The position numbers and the translations under genes are program-made. A stretch of DNA of 51,185 nt, taken from an uncultured Oscillospiraceae bacterium (GTDB lineage: Bacteria > Bacillota > Clostridia > Oscillospirales > Oscillospiraceae). Within the stretch, counting starts at the first letter, position 1. Each line of letters opens with the position of its first letter. Location of the stretch: assembly GCA_947623875.1 (NCBI GenBank), contig CANQII010000003.1, forward strand, positions 1 to 51,185, given 5' to 3'. Below the pieces are notes generated by a model. That model saw only the letters and a list, made by a program, of their open reading frames with translations. It ran no database searches and had not been told where the DNA came from. Positions 1 to 10,212 of this stretch are shown here, one piece after another.

Positions 1-2
1 CT

Positions 3-824
3 CTGAACTCCCAGCTCCACGCGGTGCCCTCCTGTCAGGCGGTGCTGAAAAAGGCCCTGGCCCAGCGTCTCGGCAAGGCATACGGTCTCAACACCCTGCC
101 CGAGACCGGCGCCCTCTACCAGGTGCAGTTCTCCCTCATGAAGGACACCGCCACCCTGATGATCGACACCAGCGGCGAGAACCTCTACAAGAGAGGATAC
201 CGGGCCCAGGGGGCACTGGCACCCCTCCGGGAGACCCTGGCGGCGGTGCTTGTCTCCCTCACCCGGTATCGGGGTCGCGATCCCCTCTGCGACCCCTTCT
301 GCGGCTCCGGCACCATCCCCATCGAGGCCACCCTCATCGCCCGGAACATCGCGCCAGGCCTGAACCGCACCTTCTCCGCCCAGAAATGGCGGCAGATCCC
401 GGCTCAGCTCTGGAAGGACGCCGCAGCCGAGGCCCGGGACCTGGAGTACCACGGCACCTATGACATCTGGGGCGGGGACATCGACCCGGAGTGCGTGGCT
501 TTGGCCCAGCACAACGCCAAACTGGCGGGGGTATCAGACTGCATCCGCTTTGAGACAGCAGATGCCGCGAAATTCACCCGCAGCGAGCCCAAGGGCCGGG
601 TGATCACCAACCCGCCCTACGGAGAGCGGCTCATGGAGGTGAAGGAGGCAGAGGCCCTCTGCAAGGCCTTCGGCAGGGCGGCGTCCAAACTGCCGGAGGG
701 GTGGTCTGTGGGGGTGCTCTCCGGCCTCACGGACTTTGAGCGGGCCTTCGGCCGGCCGGCGGACAAGAAGCGGAAGCTCTACAACGGCATGCTCCGCTGC
801 GACTTCTTCCAGTATGGGGTGTGA
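3..824 (+). CDS. Class I SAM-dependent RNA methyltransferase (THUMP/RlmL/YpsC-like), 5' partial
   Basis: Frame open to the window edge (LNSQLHAVPSCQ...); CDPFCGSGTIPIEA and VITNPPYGERL motifs typical of RlmL/YpsC methyltransferases. Confidence 0.9.
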   Translation: MNSQLHAVPSCQAVLKKALAQRLGKAYGLNTLPETGALYQVQFSLMKDTATLMIDTSGENLYKRGYRAQGALAPLRETLAAVLVSLTRYRGRDPLCDPFCGSGTIPIEATLIARNIAPGLNRTFSAQKWRQIPAQLWKDAAAEARDLEYHGTYDIWGGDIDPECVALAQHNAKLAGVSDCIRFETADAAKFTRSEPKGRVITNPPYGERLMEVKEAEALCKAFGRAASKLPEGWSVGVLSGLTDFERAFGRPADKKRKLYNGMLRCDFFQYGV

Positions 825-828
825 CGGC

Positions 829-1749
829 ATGGAACATCTCTTCATCATCAACCCCGCCGCCGGCAAGGGCAGCAGCTTGAACCGCCTGGAGCAGCACATC
901 CGCTCCCTGGGTCTCCCCTGCACCGTCCGGTACACGAAACAAGAGGGAGATTGCATGCGCTTTGCCAGGGAGGCTGCGGCGTCCGGACAGCCGGTGCGGA
1001 TCTACGCCTGCGGCGGAGACGGCACCTTGAACGAGGCGGTGAACGGCGCGGCAGGCTGGGACAACGCCGCCGTGACCAACGTCCCTCTGGGCACCGGCAA
1101 CGACTTTCTCAAGATCTTTGGCAAGGAATGTAAAAAGGCGTTCTCAGACCTTCGAAAGCTGTCTCAGGGCCCCCAGGCGGCCATGGACGTGCTGGACTGC
1201 AACGGGCGGCTGGGCATCGACATCGCCTGCGTGGGCCTGGACGCCCGGGTGGCAGGCGGGGTGCACCGGTATAAATCCCTGCCCCTGGTCTCCGGCATGC
1301 TGGCCTACGGACTCTCTGCGGCGGAACAGGTGCTGCGCTACGGCCTCACCCAGAGAGCCACCGTTACCGCCGGCGATCTCCATTACGAGGGGGAGCTCAC
1401 CATCCTCTGCGTCTGCAGCGGCCGCCACTACGGCGGGGGCTTTATGCCGGTGGGGGACAACATGCCGGACGACGGGGTGCTGGAGACCCTGGTGATCCCC
1501 GGGGTGAGCCTTCTCACCTTCCTCACCTGCCTGGGAAAATACGCCACCGGCCGGTACCGTGAGCTGCCGGACAAGATCTGGTTCCGGGAGACAGACGAGG
1601 TTCTGGTGCAGTCTGAGTCAGAGCTCATCGGGGTAATCGACGGCGAGGTGATCCGCAGTAAGGAGATCCGCATCCGCCGCAGCGACAAGAAGATGCACTT
1701 CTTCTACCCGGAGGGCCTGTCTTACCGGCCTCCCATCGCCAAAAATTAG
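829..1749 (+). CDS. Diacylglycerol kinase family lipid kinase (YegS/DagK-like)
   Basis: MEHLFIINPAAGKGS and GGDGTLNEAVNG / PLGTGNDF motifs; start placed at ATG 829 rather than the longer ORF start at 736. Confidence 0.9.
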   Translation: MEHLFIINPAAGKGSSLNRLEQHIRSLGLPCTVRYTKQEGDCMRFAREAAASGQPVRIYACGGDGTLNEAVNGAAGWDNAAVTNVPLGTGNDFLKIFGKECKKAFSDLRKLSQGPQAAMDVLDCNGRLGIDIACVGLDARVAGGVHRYKSLPLVSGMLAYGLSAAEQVLRYGLTQRATVTAGDLHYEGELTILCVCSGRHYGGGFMPVGDNMPDDGVLETLVIPGVSLLTFLTCLGKYATGRYRELPDKIWFRETDEVLVQSESELIGVIDGEVIRSKEIRIRRSDKKMHFFYPEGLSYRPPIAKN

Positions 1750-1820
1750 CACTCTTCGAGGGAGATTGTGAACGCTGCGTTAATTTTTTGGCTTTTGGGC
1801 AGTTTTTTTCAAAATAGGGC

Positions 1821-1849
1821 TTGCATTTTTTAGCCGGCGGCGTTATTAT
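1821..1849 (+). promoter_or_regulatory. Sigma-A-like promoter for groESL (TTGCAT-N17-TATTAT)
   Basis: TTGCAT 1821-1826, 17-nt spacer, TATTAT 1844-1849, just upstream of CIRCE. Confidence 0.7.
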
Positions 1850-1860
1850 CTGCACCGTAG

Positions 1861-1887
1861 TTAGCACTCAGGAAAAACGAGTGCTAA
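1861..1887 (+). promoter_or_regulatory. CIRCE element (HrcA operator)
   Basis: TTAGCACTC-N9-GAGTGCTAA, perfect match to the CIRCE consensus, upstream of groES. Confidence 0.97.
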
Positions 1888-1952
1888 CAGCCTCCAATCG
1901 GGAGGCACCCGAATTCGTTTATTGCCTATCACATATAAGGAGGAACGCATTT

Positions 1953-2237
1953 ATGAATCTCAAACCTCTCTCCGACCGCGTCATCCTGAAGGCCTGCGAA
2001 GCTGAGGAGACCACCAAGGGCGGCATCATCCTGACCGCCAGCGCCAAGGAAAAGCCGGAAATGGCTGAAGTCGTAGCAGTAGGCCCCGGCGGCATGGTGG
2101 ACGGCAAGGAAGTTGTCATGACCGTGAAGGTCGGCGACAAGGTGATCACCAGCAAGTATTCCGGCACCGAGGTCAAGGTAGACGGTCAGGAGTACACCAT
2201 CGTCCGGCAGGGCGACATTCTGGCCATCGTGGAGTAA
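1953..2237 (+). CDS. groES: Co-chaperonin GroES
   Basis: MNLKPLSDRVILKACEAEETTKGGIIL...; RBS aaggagg; CIRCE upstream; groEL downstream. Confidence 0.98.
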   Translation: MNLKPLSDRVILKACEAEETTKGGIILTASAKEKPEMAEVVAVGPGGMVDGKEVVMTVKVGDKVITSKYSGTEVKVDGQEYTIVRQGDILAIVE

Positions 2238-2282
2238 TCCACAGCATCCGGACAAGCAACGAAGTAATATCATCGGAGGTAA

Positions 2283-3914
<1,632 letters not shown>

Positions 3915-3941
3915 GCCGTAGGGCCAACCCCATCACCTGAC

Positions 3942-3977
3942 AAGCGGCCCGCACCTCCAACGGTGCGGGCCGCTTTT
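3942..3977 (+). terminator. Rho-independent terminator after groEL
   Basis: GCGGCCCGCACC-tccaac-GGTGCGGGCCGC followed by TTTT. Confidence 0.9.
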
Positions 3978-4008
3978 GTCTGTCCTATCGATGTACAGGG
4001 AATGTGCC

Positions 4009-4683
4009 TTACACGTCCAGCCACTGCCTGAGGTCCAGCAGATCCGGGGAGATATGGACATGGGGGTAGCTCTCAAAGGACTCTGCCGGGGTGGTGCCGT
4101 TTAAGACCGCGCAGAAGTCCGTCTTGCCGTTGGACGCGGTCTCTGCGTCGATCACCGTGTCTCCGCAGAAGAGCACCTGGTCTGCCGTGAGGTGCAGCTT
4201 GTTCAGAGTGTACTCCACGCCCTCCGGATGGGGCTTGTGGCGGGAGACATCGCTGCCGCCTACGATGATGGAGATGGTGTCCGAGAGGCCCCGGAAGGCA
4301 AAGATCCGCTCCAGATGGGCCCGGGGCTTTGTGGAGATGATGGCAACCTGAATGCCCTTTGCCTGCAGGGCTCGGAGCAGCTCCGTCGTGCCGGGAAAGA
4401 GCTGGGTCTCCTCCGTCATGAGGCGCTGTCCCGCAGGGCCGGAGTCCGGGCCTACCGCATCGTGAAAGCCTTGGGTAAAGGCCTTCCGGTGGGCGTCCTC
4501 CTCATCGCCGGTGAGGAAGGTGTATGCGTTCTCCAGGGTCATGCCGATGGTGGGTCTCACCTGCTCCACCGTGGGCGCCGGCAGCCCCAGAGCGGCAAAG
4601 CCCGCTTTGAAGCCCTCGGTGATAGGGTATGTGGAGTCCCCCAGGGTGTAGTCGAAATCAAAGAATACTGCCTGATACTTCAT
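4009..4683 (-). CDS. HAD family hydrolase (phosphoglycolate phosphatase-like)
   Basis: MKYQAVFFDFDYTLGDST...; RBS agaggagag upstream of ATG at 4683. Confidence 0.88.
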   Translation of the reverse strand: MKYQAVFFDFDYTLGDSTYPITEGFKAGFAALGLPAPTVEQVRPTIGMTLENAYTFLTGDEEDAHRKAFTQGFHDAVGPDSGPAGQRLMTEETQLFPGTTELLRALQAKGIQVAIISTKPRAHLERIFAFRGLSDTISIIVGGSDVSRHKPHPEGVEYTLNKLHLTADQVLFCGDTVIDAETASNGKTDFCAVLNGTTPAESFESYPHVHISPDLLDLRQWLDV

Positions 4684-5187
4684 GCGTTCTCTCCTCTGCT
4701 TGTTCTGCCGCTCATTATACCACAGCGCACCGGTCTCGCACAATGGGAATGTGTGCCCCATTCGCGGGAGCGCGGACACATGATACCCCGATGGTACGCA
4801 GATGGATGGTCCTCATCGAAGAGTCTTGGAGTTCCTTCCTCGCTAGCTCCGGACAACACCTCTCTGCAAAGCCTTGTTGAAAAGAGCAAAAACTCTGAAG
4901 CTTATCTAAAAGTGCTTGAAAAGCATGCACCGATATGATAAATTAGTATCTGCTCACCAGATGCAGAGAGTACCTTTATACTAGTTTCAGCATTTTGGAC
5001 GAAGCATCTCTTTGCAATTAAATATACTTAATTGTTGGTCGTTCCAAATGAGTTGCCGATGCCTGGACCTATGCATTGGTGCTCTCTGCGCCTCAAACCA
5101 GGTGCCCAAAGGGACAAGGTGCCAAAGGAATCGCCGAGAATCCATTGCCAGATCCAAAACACTGCGAGCAGCAAGAGGTGAACTGTT

Positions 5188-6315
5188 TTGATCAACGCAG
5201 CGAATTACGAAAAACTTGCAGCACGCATTAACCCAATTGTCTTCAAACGGTACTTACTCAGAACCGGATGGGTACCCTTTGAAACAAAACGGGATGATAT
5301 CGCTGTCCTTCAGCATTTCCATGACGACACGTTCGAACAAGTGGTCATACCGTATGACCGAGTGTCCTGCGATTATTCCAAGGTACTGGCCATGTCTGTC
5401 TGTGACGTTGCGAAGTGCGAAAACAAGACCGTGGCTCAGATGCTGCTGACACTGCTCAATGCGTACTCTGATGTGCTCACAATCCAGGTCCACGACCCGA
5501 GCATTGGGCTTGGCAGCCTCTCATTGGATGCCGCCATTGCCCTCTTTGAGAACACACAAAAGCTGCTTGCAGGAGGCGCCCGGGATGTGTTGTATCCGCG
5601 ACAATACCATCCAACCCAACCGGATGAATCTGTTCAGGAGTTCGTCCGTCTATGCCGCTTCGGACAGACTGAGACAGGCAGTTATGCAGCTTCTGTGGTG
5701 TGTCCTTTTGTGGAGGCAGGAGCGAGCTCGTATAGGCAATTGTCAGCACTGAATAGCGAAGCAGAATGCGCACAGTCTCTGACGCGGAAGGTTACACGGC
5801 ATATTGTGGAAGCCATCCATTCCATGAAATCCGCTGTAGATGCTGGTTCATGTCTGGATATTCCAGTCAGTGCCAACTTCTGTGATGCCGTGGCAAACAT
5901 CTGCGATCAGCATCCAAAGGCGGAGGTTGTATTTCAAGTGCAATGGTCTCCTTTGGTCCGGGAGAACATCCCCCCATTTTCCTCTGTGAATCTCACCAGC
6001 GACTATGTTGCACCGCTCAAAGCCATCTCCAGGTCGCTTAAGCCTAAGACGGAACAGATGAAGAAGATCGTGGGATACGTTCAGCTACTGAAAGCTGAGC
6101 CGTCTCTGGAAAACCGGCAGAGTGGCGAAATCGAAGTGGTATACCTGGACGAGCAGGGAAAGACCGGTATTCTTACGGCATCTCTGGATCTCGAAAGCTA
6201 TCAGCAGGCAATTGAGGCCCATCAGAAGGGGCTGTATGTCTCTATGAAAGGCACGATTCCAGGGGGAAGTAAGAAGATGGACTGCATATCCTTCCGCTTG
6301 ATTGCAGACGAATGA
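5188..6315 (+). CDS. Hypothetical protein, 375 aa, low-GC accessory gene
   Basis: Long ORF with TTG start preceded by agaggtg; no recognised motif. Confidence 0.7.
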   Translation: MINAANYEKLAARINPIVFKRYLLRTGWVPFETKRDDIAVLQHFHDDTFEQVVIPYDRVSCDYSKVLAMSVCDVAKCENKTVAQMLLTLLNAYSDVLTIQVHDPSIGLGSLSLDAAIALFENTQKLLAGGARDVLYPRQYHPTQPDESVQEFVRLCRFGQTETGSYAASVVCPFVEAGASSYRQLSALNSEAECAQSLTRKVTRHIVEAIHSMKSAVDAGSCLDIPVSANFCDAVANICDQHPKAEVVFQVQWSPLVRENIPPFSSVNLTSDYVAPLKAISRSLKPKTEQMKKIVGYVQLLKAEPSLENRQSGEIEVVYLDEQGKTGILTASLDLESYQQAIEAHQKGLYVSMKGTIPGGSKKMDCISFRLIADE

Positions 6316-6334
6316 ACTCCATGCATAGGCTGGC

Positions 6335-6364
6335 GGCCGGAACCCGCAGATACGGGTTCCGGCC
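6335..6364 (+). terminator. Strong hairpin after the 5188-6315 gene (no T-tract)
   Basis: Perfect 12-bp stem GGCCGGAACCCG-cagata-CGGGTTCCGGCC. Confidence 0.45.
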
Positions 6365-6618
6365 TCTGCTGCGGGAATGGCAGGAAAGTGCAAGGTTTTT
6401 TGCAATGTGAGAATGCTGCGCTATCGGTCGGGATCACCCATGCGGGAATTGCCGATGAAAACCTCTATCGGGATAGATAGACCTGTGGTTAAAAGGACCC
6501 CGGGATTCCTCTTCTTCAGGCGCTCCAAACGGTCTCCATTGCCCGATTTTGTGCATCGCTCACAAAAACAGACAGTGAAATTTGGCCGTTTTTTGACACA
6601 GCTTCCCGCAATTTCTTG

Positions 6619-6647
6619 TTGACAGTTCCCCTCCCACCTGCTATAAT
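6619..6647 (+). promoter_or_regulatory. tRNA promoter, copy 1
   Basis: TTGACA-N17-TATAAT. Confidence 0.85.
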
Positions 6648-6678
6648 CCGCAATGTTGTGAGCGGCAGGGCGAAAGAT

Positions 6679-6754
6679 GCTGGTGTAGCTCAGCTGGTAG
6701 AGCAGCTGATTTGTAATCAGCAGGTCGGGGGTTCGAATCCGTCCACCAGCTCCA
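6679..6754 (+). tRNA. tRNA-Thr (anticodon TGT), copy 1, CCA encoded
   Basis: Cloverleaf GCTGGTG...CACCAGC T CCA; anticodon loop TTTGTAA; GGTTCGAATCC T-loop. Confidence 0.95.
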
Positions 6755-6771
6755 TACGCTCAACTGAATAC

Positions 6772-6856
6772 GGAAGAGTACCCAAGTGGCCAAAGGGGGC
6801 AGACTGTAAATCTGTTAGCTTCGCTTTCGGTGGTTCGAATCCACCCTCTTCCACCA
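6772..6856 (+). tRNA. tRNA-Tyr (anticodon GTA), copy 1, CCA encoded
   Basis: GGAAGAG...CTCTTCC A CCA; anticodon loop containing CTGTAAA; long variable arm. Confidence 0.95.
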
Positions 6857-6861
6857 AAGAA

Positions 6862-6900
6862 GATCCGAACTTGTTTCCACCGGAAGCAAGTTCGGATTTC
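6862..6900 (+). terminator. Terminator after tRNA cassette 1
   Basis: ATCCGAACTTG ... CAAGTTCGGAT then TTTCTTG. Confidence 0.75.
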
Positions 6901-7021
6901 TTGTATTTCGGCGAGATCGCGGTATGATGCAGCATCTGGTAAATTTCATTTTTCGCAAAAGCACATATAGCTATTGACAAACGTAGAATCGCAGATATAT
7001 CATCAGCAAGGTGATGTATCT

Positions 7022-8263
7022 ATGCTTATTCGCTTTTCTGTTGCAAACTTTAAATCTTTTAAGGATCAAACATCGCTTTATATGGTTGCCGGCAGAACAA
7101 CCCGGCACAGCGGCCACCTCGTTGAAATCAACGGGCAGCGCATTCTAAAGGGCTCCTATCTTTTCGGCGCCAACGCAAGCGGGAAGAGCAATCTCATAGA
7201 AGCAGTGGCATTCGCCCGCGATATTGTTGCCAACGGGCTAGAAGAAGCAGACTGCGACGGGAAATACTTCCGCATTGACGACCAGTACAAGACCAGCCCC
7301 GGCGTTTTTCAGTTCGACTTTCTCTCAAACAACAGGTTTTACTCCTACGGCTTTGCCATTTCTTACGACTCTGCCACAGTAGTGGAAGAGTGGCTGTACG
7401 AGACGGGATCTGAGGAGACCTGTATTTTTCTGCGCCAGAAAGCAGAGAATGGCCAGTCCTACCGCATGGAATCCGAATTTGGTGAAAGTATTGCGAATGA
7501 ACGCTTTCACGTTTATATGTCCGATTTTCGCAGCATGAAGCTCTCCCGAGTGCTCTTTCTGTCCGATGTATCGTCTCGGGCGCCAGACGATGACATTGCC
7601 TTCCGCGCCTTCAAGGACACGTCACAGTGGTTCTCCAAGCTCTCAATCATCTCCCCTGCAGCTGCGATCCGTAATGCTCCGCGCCTGGTCTGCGGCAAAG
7701 GCATGGATTGGACCGGTCTGTTGGACTGCTTTGATACTGGGATTGATGGTGTATCCATCCGGAACATCAAGGATAGAAGTCTCTTAGGCGGCAGGATAGC
7801 CATCGACCACGGAAATCCAAATGATCTCTTCTCTTTCCGGGATGAATCCGAAGGCACAAAGCGGCTTTTTGAACTGATCCCGATCTACTACGTCTGCAGG
7901 AAAGGCGCTGTCGTTTTCGTGGACGAAATAGACAGGAGTCTCCATCCAAACCTGACCAATGAGTTCATCAAGCACTACTACCAGATGTCAGATGGGATTC
8001 CTTGCCAGCTCATTGCCACAGCGCATGATTCCAGTCTCATCAATCTCGATGTCCTCCGTCAGGACGAGATATGGTTTGTGGATCGGAAGCCAGACCACAG
8101 TTCTACGCTCTTTAGCCTGAATCGGTACAAGATACGGTCAGAATGGTCATTGGAAGAAGATTACCTGATTGGCCGCTATGGCGGCGTGCCTGTTTTCAGT
8201 CCGATCCCCCAGATTGAGCCAGATCAAGACGAAGAAGACGCGGGCCGAGGCTTAGCTGCGTGA
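7022..8263 (+). CDS. AAA family ATPase (AAA15 / COG1106, RloA-AbiL-like)
   Basis: LIRFSVANFKSFKDQ N-terminus; Walker A GANASGKSN; Walker B VVFVDEIDRSLHPN; RBS aaggtg before ATG 7022. Confidence 0.88.
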   Translation: MLIRFSVANFKSFKDQTSLYMVAGRTTRHSGHLVEINGQRILKGSYLFGANASGKSNLIEAVAFARDIVANGLEEADCDGKYFRIDDQYKTSPGVFQFDFLSNNRFYSYGFAISYDSATVVEEWLYETGSEETCIFLRQKAENGQSYRMESEFGESIANERFHVYMSDFRSMKLSRVLFLSDVSSRAPDDDIAFRAFKDTSQWFSKLSIISPAAAIRNAPRLVCGKGMDWTGLLDCFDTGIDGVSIRNIKDRSLLGGRIAIDHGNPNDLFSFRDESEGTKRLFELIPIYYVCRKGAVVFVDEIDRSLHPNLTNEFIKHYYQMSDGIPCQLIATAHDSSLINLDVLRQDEIWFVDRKPDHSSTLFSLNRYKIRSEWSLEEDYLIGRYGGVPVFSPIPQIEPDQDEEDAGRGLAA

Positions 8264-8310
8264 TACCGATGCATCCAGATCCGGATATCCTATTTCGAAG
8301 GTGAGAACAC

Positions 8311-8820
8311 ATGATTGCAGAAGTCTATCCCATGGATAAGATCGTGCTGGACGGCATTTCCATCGAACTGGGTATGCCCCAGTCTGCAGTGGAAACACGC
8401 CTCGGCAAAGGGGACGCTGTACGAAGTCGCCGCTACTACTGCAGCAGCGACCTCGCCATCCACTACGCCCAAGATGGTACAGTGGAATTCATCGAGTTTC
8501 TGGGCGGCCCAGGCGGCTCACTGAAGCCGATCCTCTACGGAGTCTCCGCCTTCGATGTCCCGGCAGAGGCACTGGTAGATCTGCTGCGGGAGAAGAACGG
8601 CGGAACCATGCTCGACACCGAGCACGGGTACTCCTATACCTTCCCCAACATCAGCGTTGGCATCTATCGGGAACGCAGACCATCCGATGTCCAGGAGCTA
8701 ATCGCAGAGATGAAGGCAGACGGCATTCACACCGAGGGCAACGCAGATGTGGCAGCAGAACTGCAGCGAGCAAATCACTGGGCTACTCTTGGCATCGGCA
8801 TTCCCGGCTACTACCGCTGA
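8311..8820 (+). CDS. Hypothetical protein, 169 aa, downstream of the AAA ATPase
   Basis: ORF with RBS gaaggtgag; 47 bp after the ATPase, same strand. Confidence 0.7.
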   Translation: MIAEVYPMDKIVLDGISIELGMPQSAVETRLGKGDAVRSRRYYCSSDLAIHYAQDGTVEFIEFLGGPGGSLKPILYGVSAFDVPAEALVDLLREKNGGTMLDTEHGYSYTFPNISVGIYRERRPSDVQELIAEMKADGIHTEGNADVAAELQRANHWATLGIGIPGYYR

Positions 8821-8905
8821 CCTTCCAATTCGGACTATATCAGGACCGTCTGATTGGATATTCCTTTTCTTGGCATATTCGGCTCAAATTCTCTCAAAAT
8901 TGCCC

Positions 8906-8934
8906 TTGACAGCCCCGTCCCCACCTGCTATAAT
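8906..8934 (+). promoter_or_regulatory. tRNA promoter, copy 2
   Basis: TTGACA-N17-TATAAT. Confidence 0.85.
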
Positions 8935-8965
8935 CCACCATGTTGTGAGCGGCAGGGCGAAAGAT

Positions 8966-9041
8966 GCTGGTGTAGCTCAGCTGGTAGAGCAGCTGATTTG
9001 TAATCAGCAGGTCGGGGGTTCGAATCCGTCCACCAGCTCCA
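8966..9041 (+). tRNA. tRNA-Thr (TGT), copy 2, CCA encoded
   Basis: Identical in sequence to copy 1. Confidence 0.95.
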
Positions 9042-9058
9042 TACGCTCAACTGAATAC

Positions 9059-9140
9059 GGAAGAGTACCCAAGTGGCCAAAGGGGGCAGACTGTAAATCT
9101 GTTAGCTTCGCTTTCGGTGGTTCGAATCCACCCTCTTCCA
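9059..9140 (+). tRNA. tRNA-Tyr (GTA), copy 2, CCA not encoded (ctg instead)
   Basis: Identical to copy 1 up to the discriminator base, followed by ctg. Confidence 0.95.
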
Positions 9141-9145
9141 CTGTT

Positions 9146-9182
9146 GCAGGTCTGATTTCCCTGGAAATCAGACCTGCTTTTT
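9146..9182 (+). terminator. Terminator after tRNA cassette 2
   Basis: GCAGGTCTGATTT-ccctgg-AAATCAGACCTGC followed by TTTTT. Confidence 0.85.
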
Positions 9183-9205
9183 GCCCAGCGCAAAGAGGTG
9201 GGAAC

Positions 9206-9343
9206 ATGAATACCGGCATTCTGGTCTGCGGCATCCGACTGAATCCTGGGAATGCATTACTACCCCAGCATCCTGAAGTGCTGTACATTAAATCTTATAA
9301 CCGCCACACCTGCCAGTACATAGGTACCGAAAGTAGTCCCTAA
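9206..9343 (+). CDS. Small ORF, 45 aa, hypothetical
   Basis: RBS agaggtggg then ATG; MNTGILVCGIRLNPGNALL...; no homology recognised. Confidence 0.3.
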   Translation: MNTGILVCGIRLNPGNALLPQHPEVLYIKSYNRHTCQYIGTESSP

Positions 9344-9687
9344 CGTCCCTGGACTACTCCGAGTGCTTTTGTTTGAGTATTCTTTCTTATCTTCTTATTC
9401 TCGTCCTCTGCTGTTTCTGTTTTCCCATTTAGCCGCCCAAACACTCATCAACGCAGATCTGCAGGAACCTCAACCTCAAAGGTCAGACGCAGGCTACTAA
9501 GGGGATTCTGTTCCGCACACCATGGAACATCAGAAATACGACAGGTGAGCTACGCAACGATAAATCTATACCCTGCAGGAAACCGCCAAAAACCGCTCCG
9601 TCCGGATCGAAATACCCGGGTAGAGCGGCTTTGCTGTAATATTGGACTGGGGCCGACAGCGCTTCTGCCCCTCCGGTCCATGCCGGT

Positions 9688-10088
9688 TCAGTTTTCGGTA
9701 ATGTGCAGTTCGTTCTTCAAAGCCGCCTGGAGAACAGCGGAAAAACTGAGTCCAGCTCGTTCTGCCATGGTATTCAGCCACGCAGGGATGGTGAGGGTCT
9801 TTTTTCCGCACGGTTGTCGTAGTGTTGACGATACTCCAACGTATCACAGTCAACCAAAGAGATAAACTCATCCTTGCCGGCCTGCAGGGCAGATACTTCA
9901 GATGCGGTGGGGATGTCTCCCTGTTCCTCTTCCAGATTGTAGAGTGTCAGACACAGAACATCAGCTGCCATCTCAAAAGCATCCATCAGGCTGTCGCCCT
10001 GGGTGTAGCAGCTTTCGAAGTCAGGAAAATGCACGGAGTACTGCGTTCCCTCCTTGGCGAAAACGGCGGGATAGATATATTTTGCCAT
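9688..10088 (-). pseudogene. Frameshifted hicB-like antitoxin
   Basis: MAKYIYPAVFAKEGTQYSVHFPDFESCYTQGDSLMDAFEMAADVL then a shift at an A6 run (9800-9805); the -1 frame continues KKTLTIPAWLNTMAERAGLSFSAVLQAALKNELHITEN*. Confidence 0.85.
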
Positions 10089-10141
10089 GAAAACAACCTC
10101 CTTTTAGCAGACTGTCATTGGTTTTTGGGAGTCAGGGGTCT

Positions 10142-10212
10142 TCAAATCCCTGCATCCGATTTGATACTTTTGAGCGTCCCATCCGGAATTTCCTTTGCAT
10201 GGCGAGGTACCG
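10142..10212 (-). pseudogene. C-terminal remnant of hicA-like toxin
   Basis: Reverse strand reads ...VPRHAKEIPDGTLKSIKSDAGI*, a HicA-like C-terminus, directly upstream of the frameshifted hicB. Confidence 0.7.

Noticed and set aside
4750-4938. Tail of ORF 4192-4938 (ADGWSSSKSLGVPSSLAPDNTSLQSLVEKSKNSEAYLKVLEKHAPI) as a protein remnant
   Set aside because: Reads somewhat protein-like, but has no convincing start/RBS and no recognisable family; cannot support it.
6616-6927. ORFs across the tRNA cassettes (e.g. 6616-6927 and 8747-9343 on +, 6717-6980 and 9004-9288 on -)
   Set aside because: These are translations of the tRNA-Thr/tRNA-Tyr genes (VAQLVEQLICNQQVGGSNPST... pattern), not proteins.
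9797-9810. Programmed -1 frameshift at the A6 run of the minus-strand hicB
   Set aside because: The zero-frame codon phasing (GAA AAA AGA) does not match the classic A-AAA-AAG heptamer register; simple 1-nt deletion is more likely, although slippage cannot be excluded.
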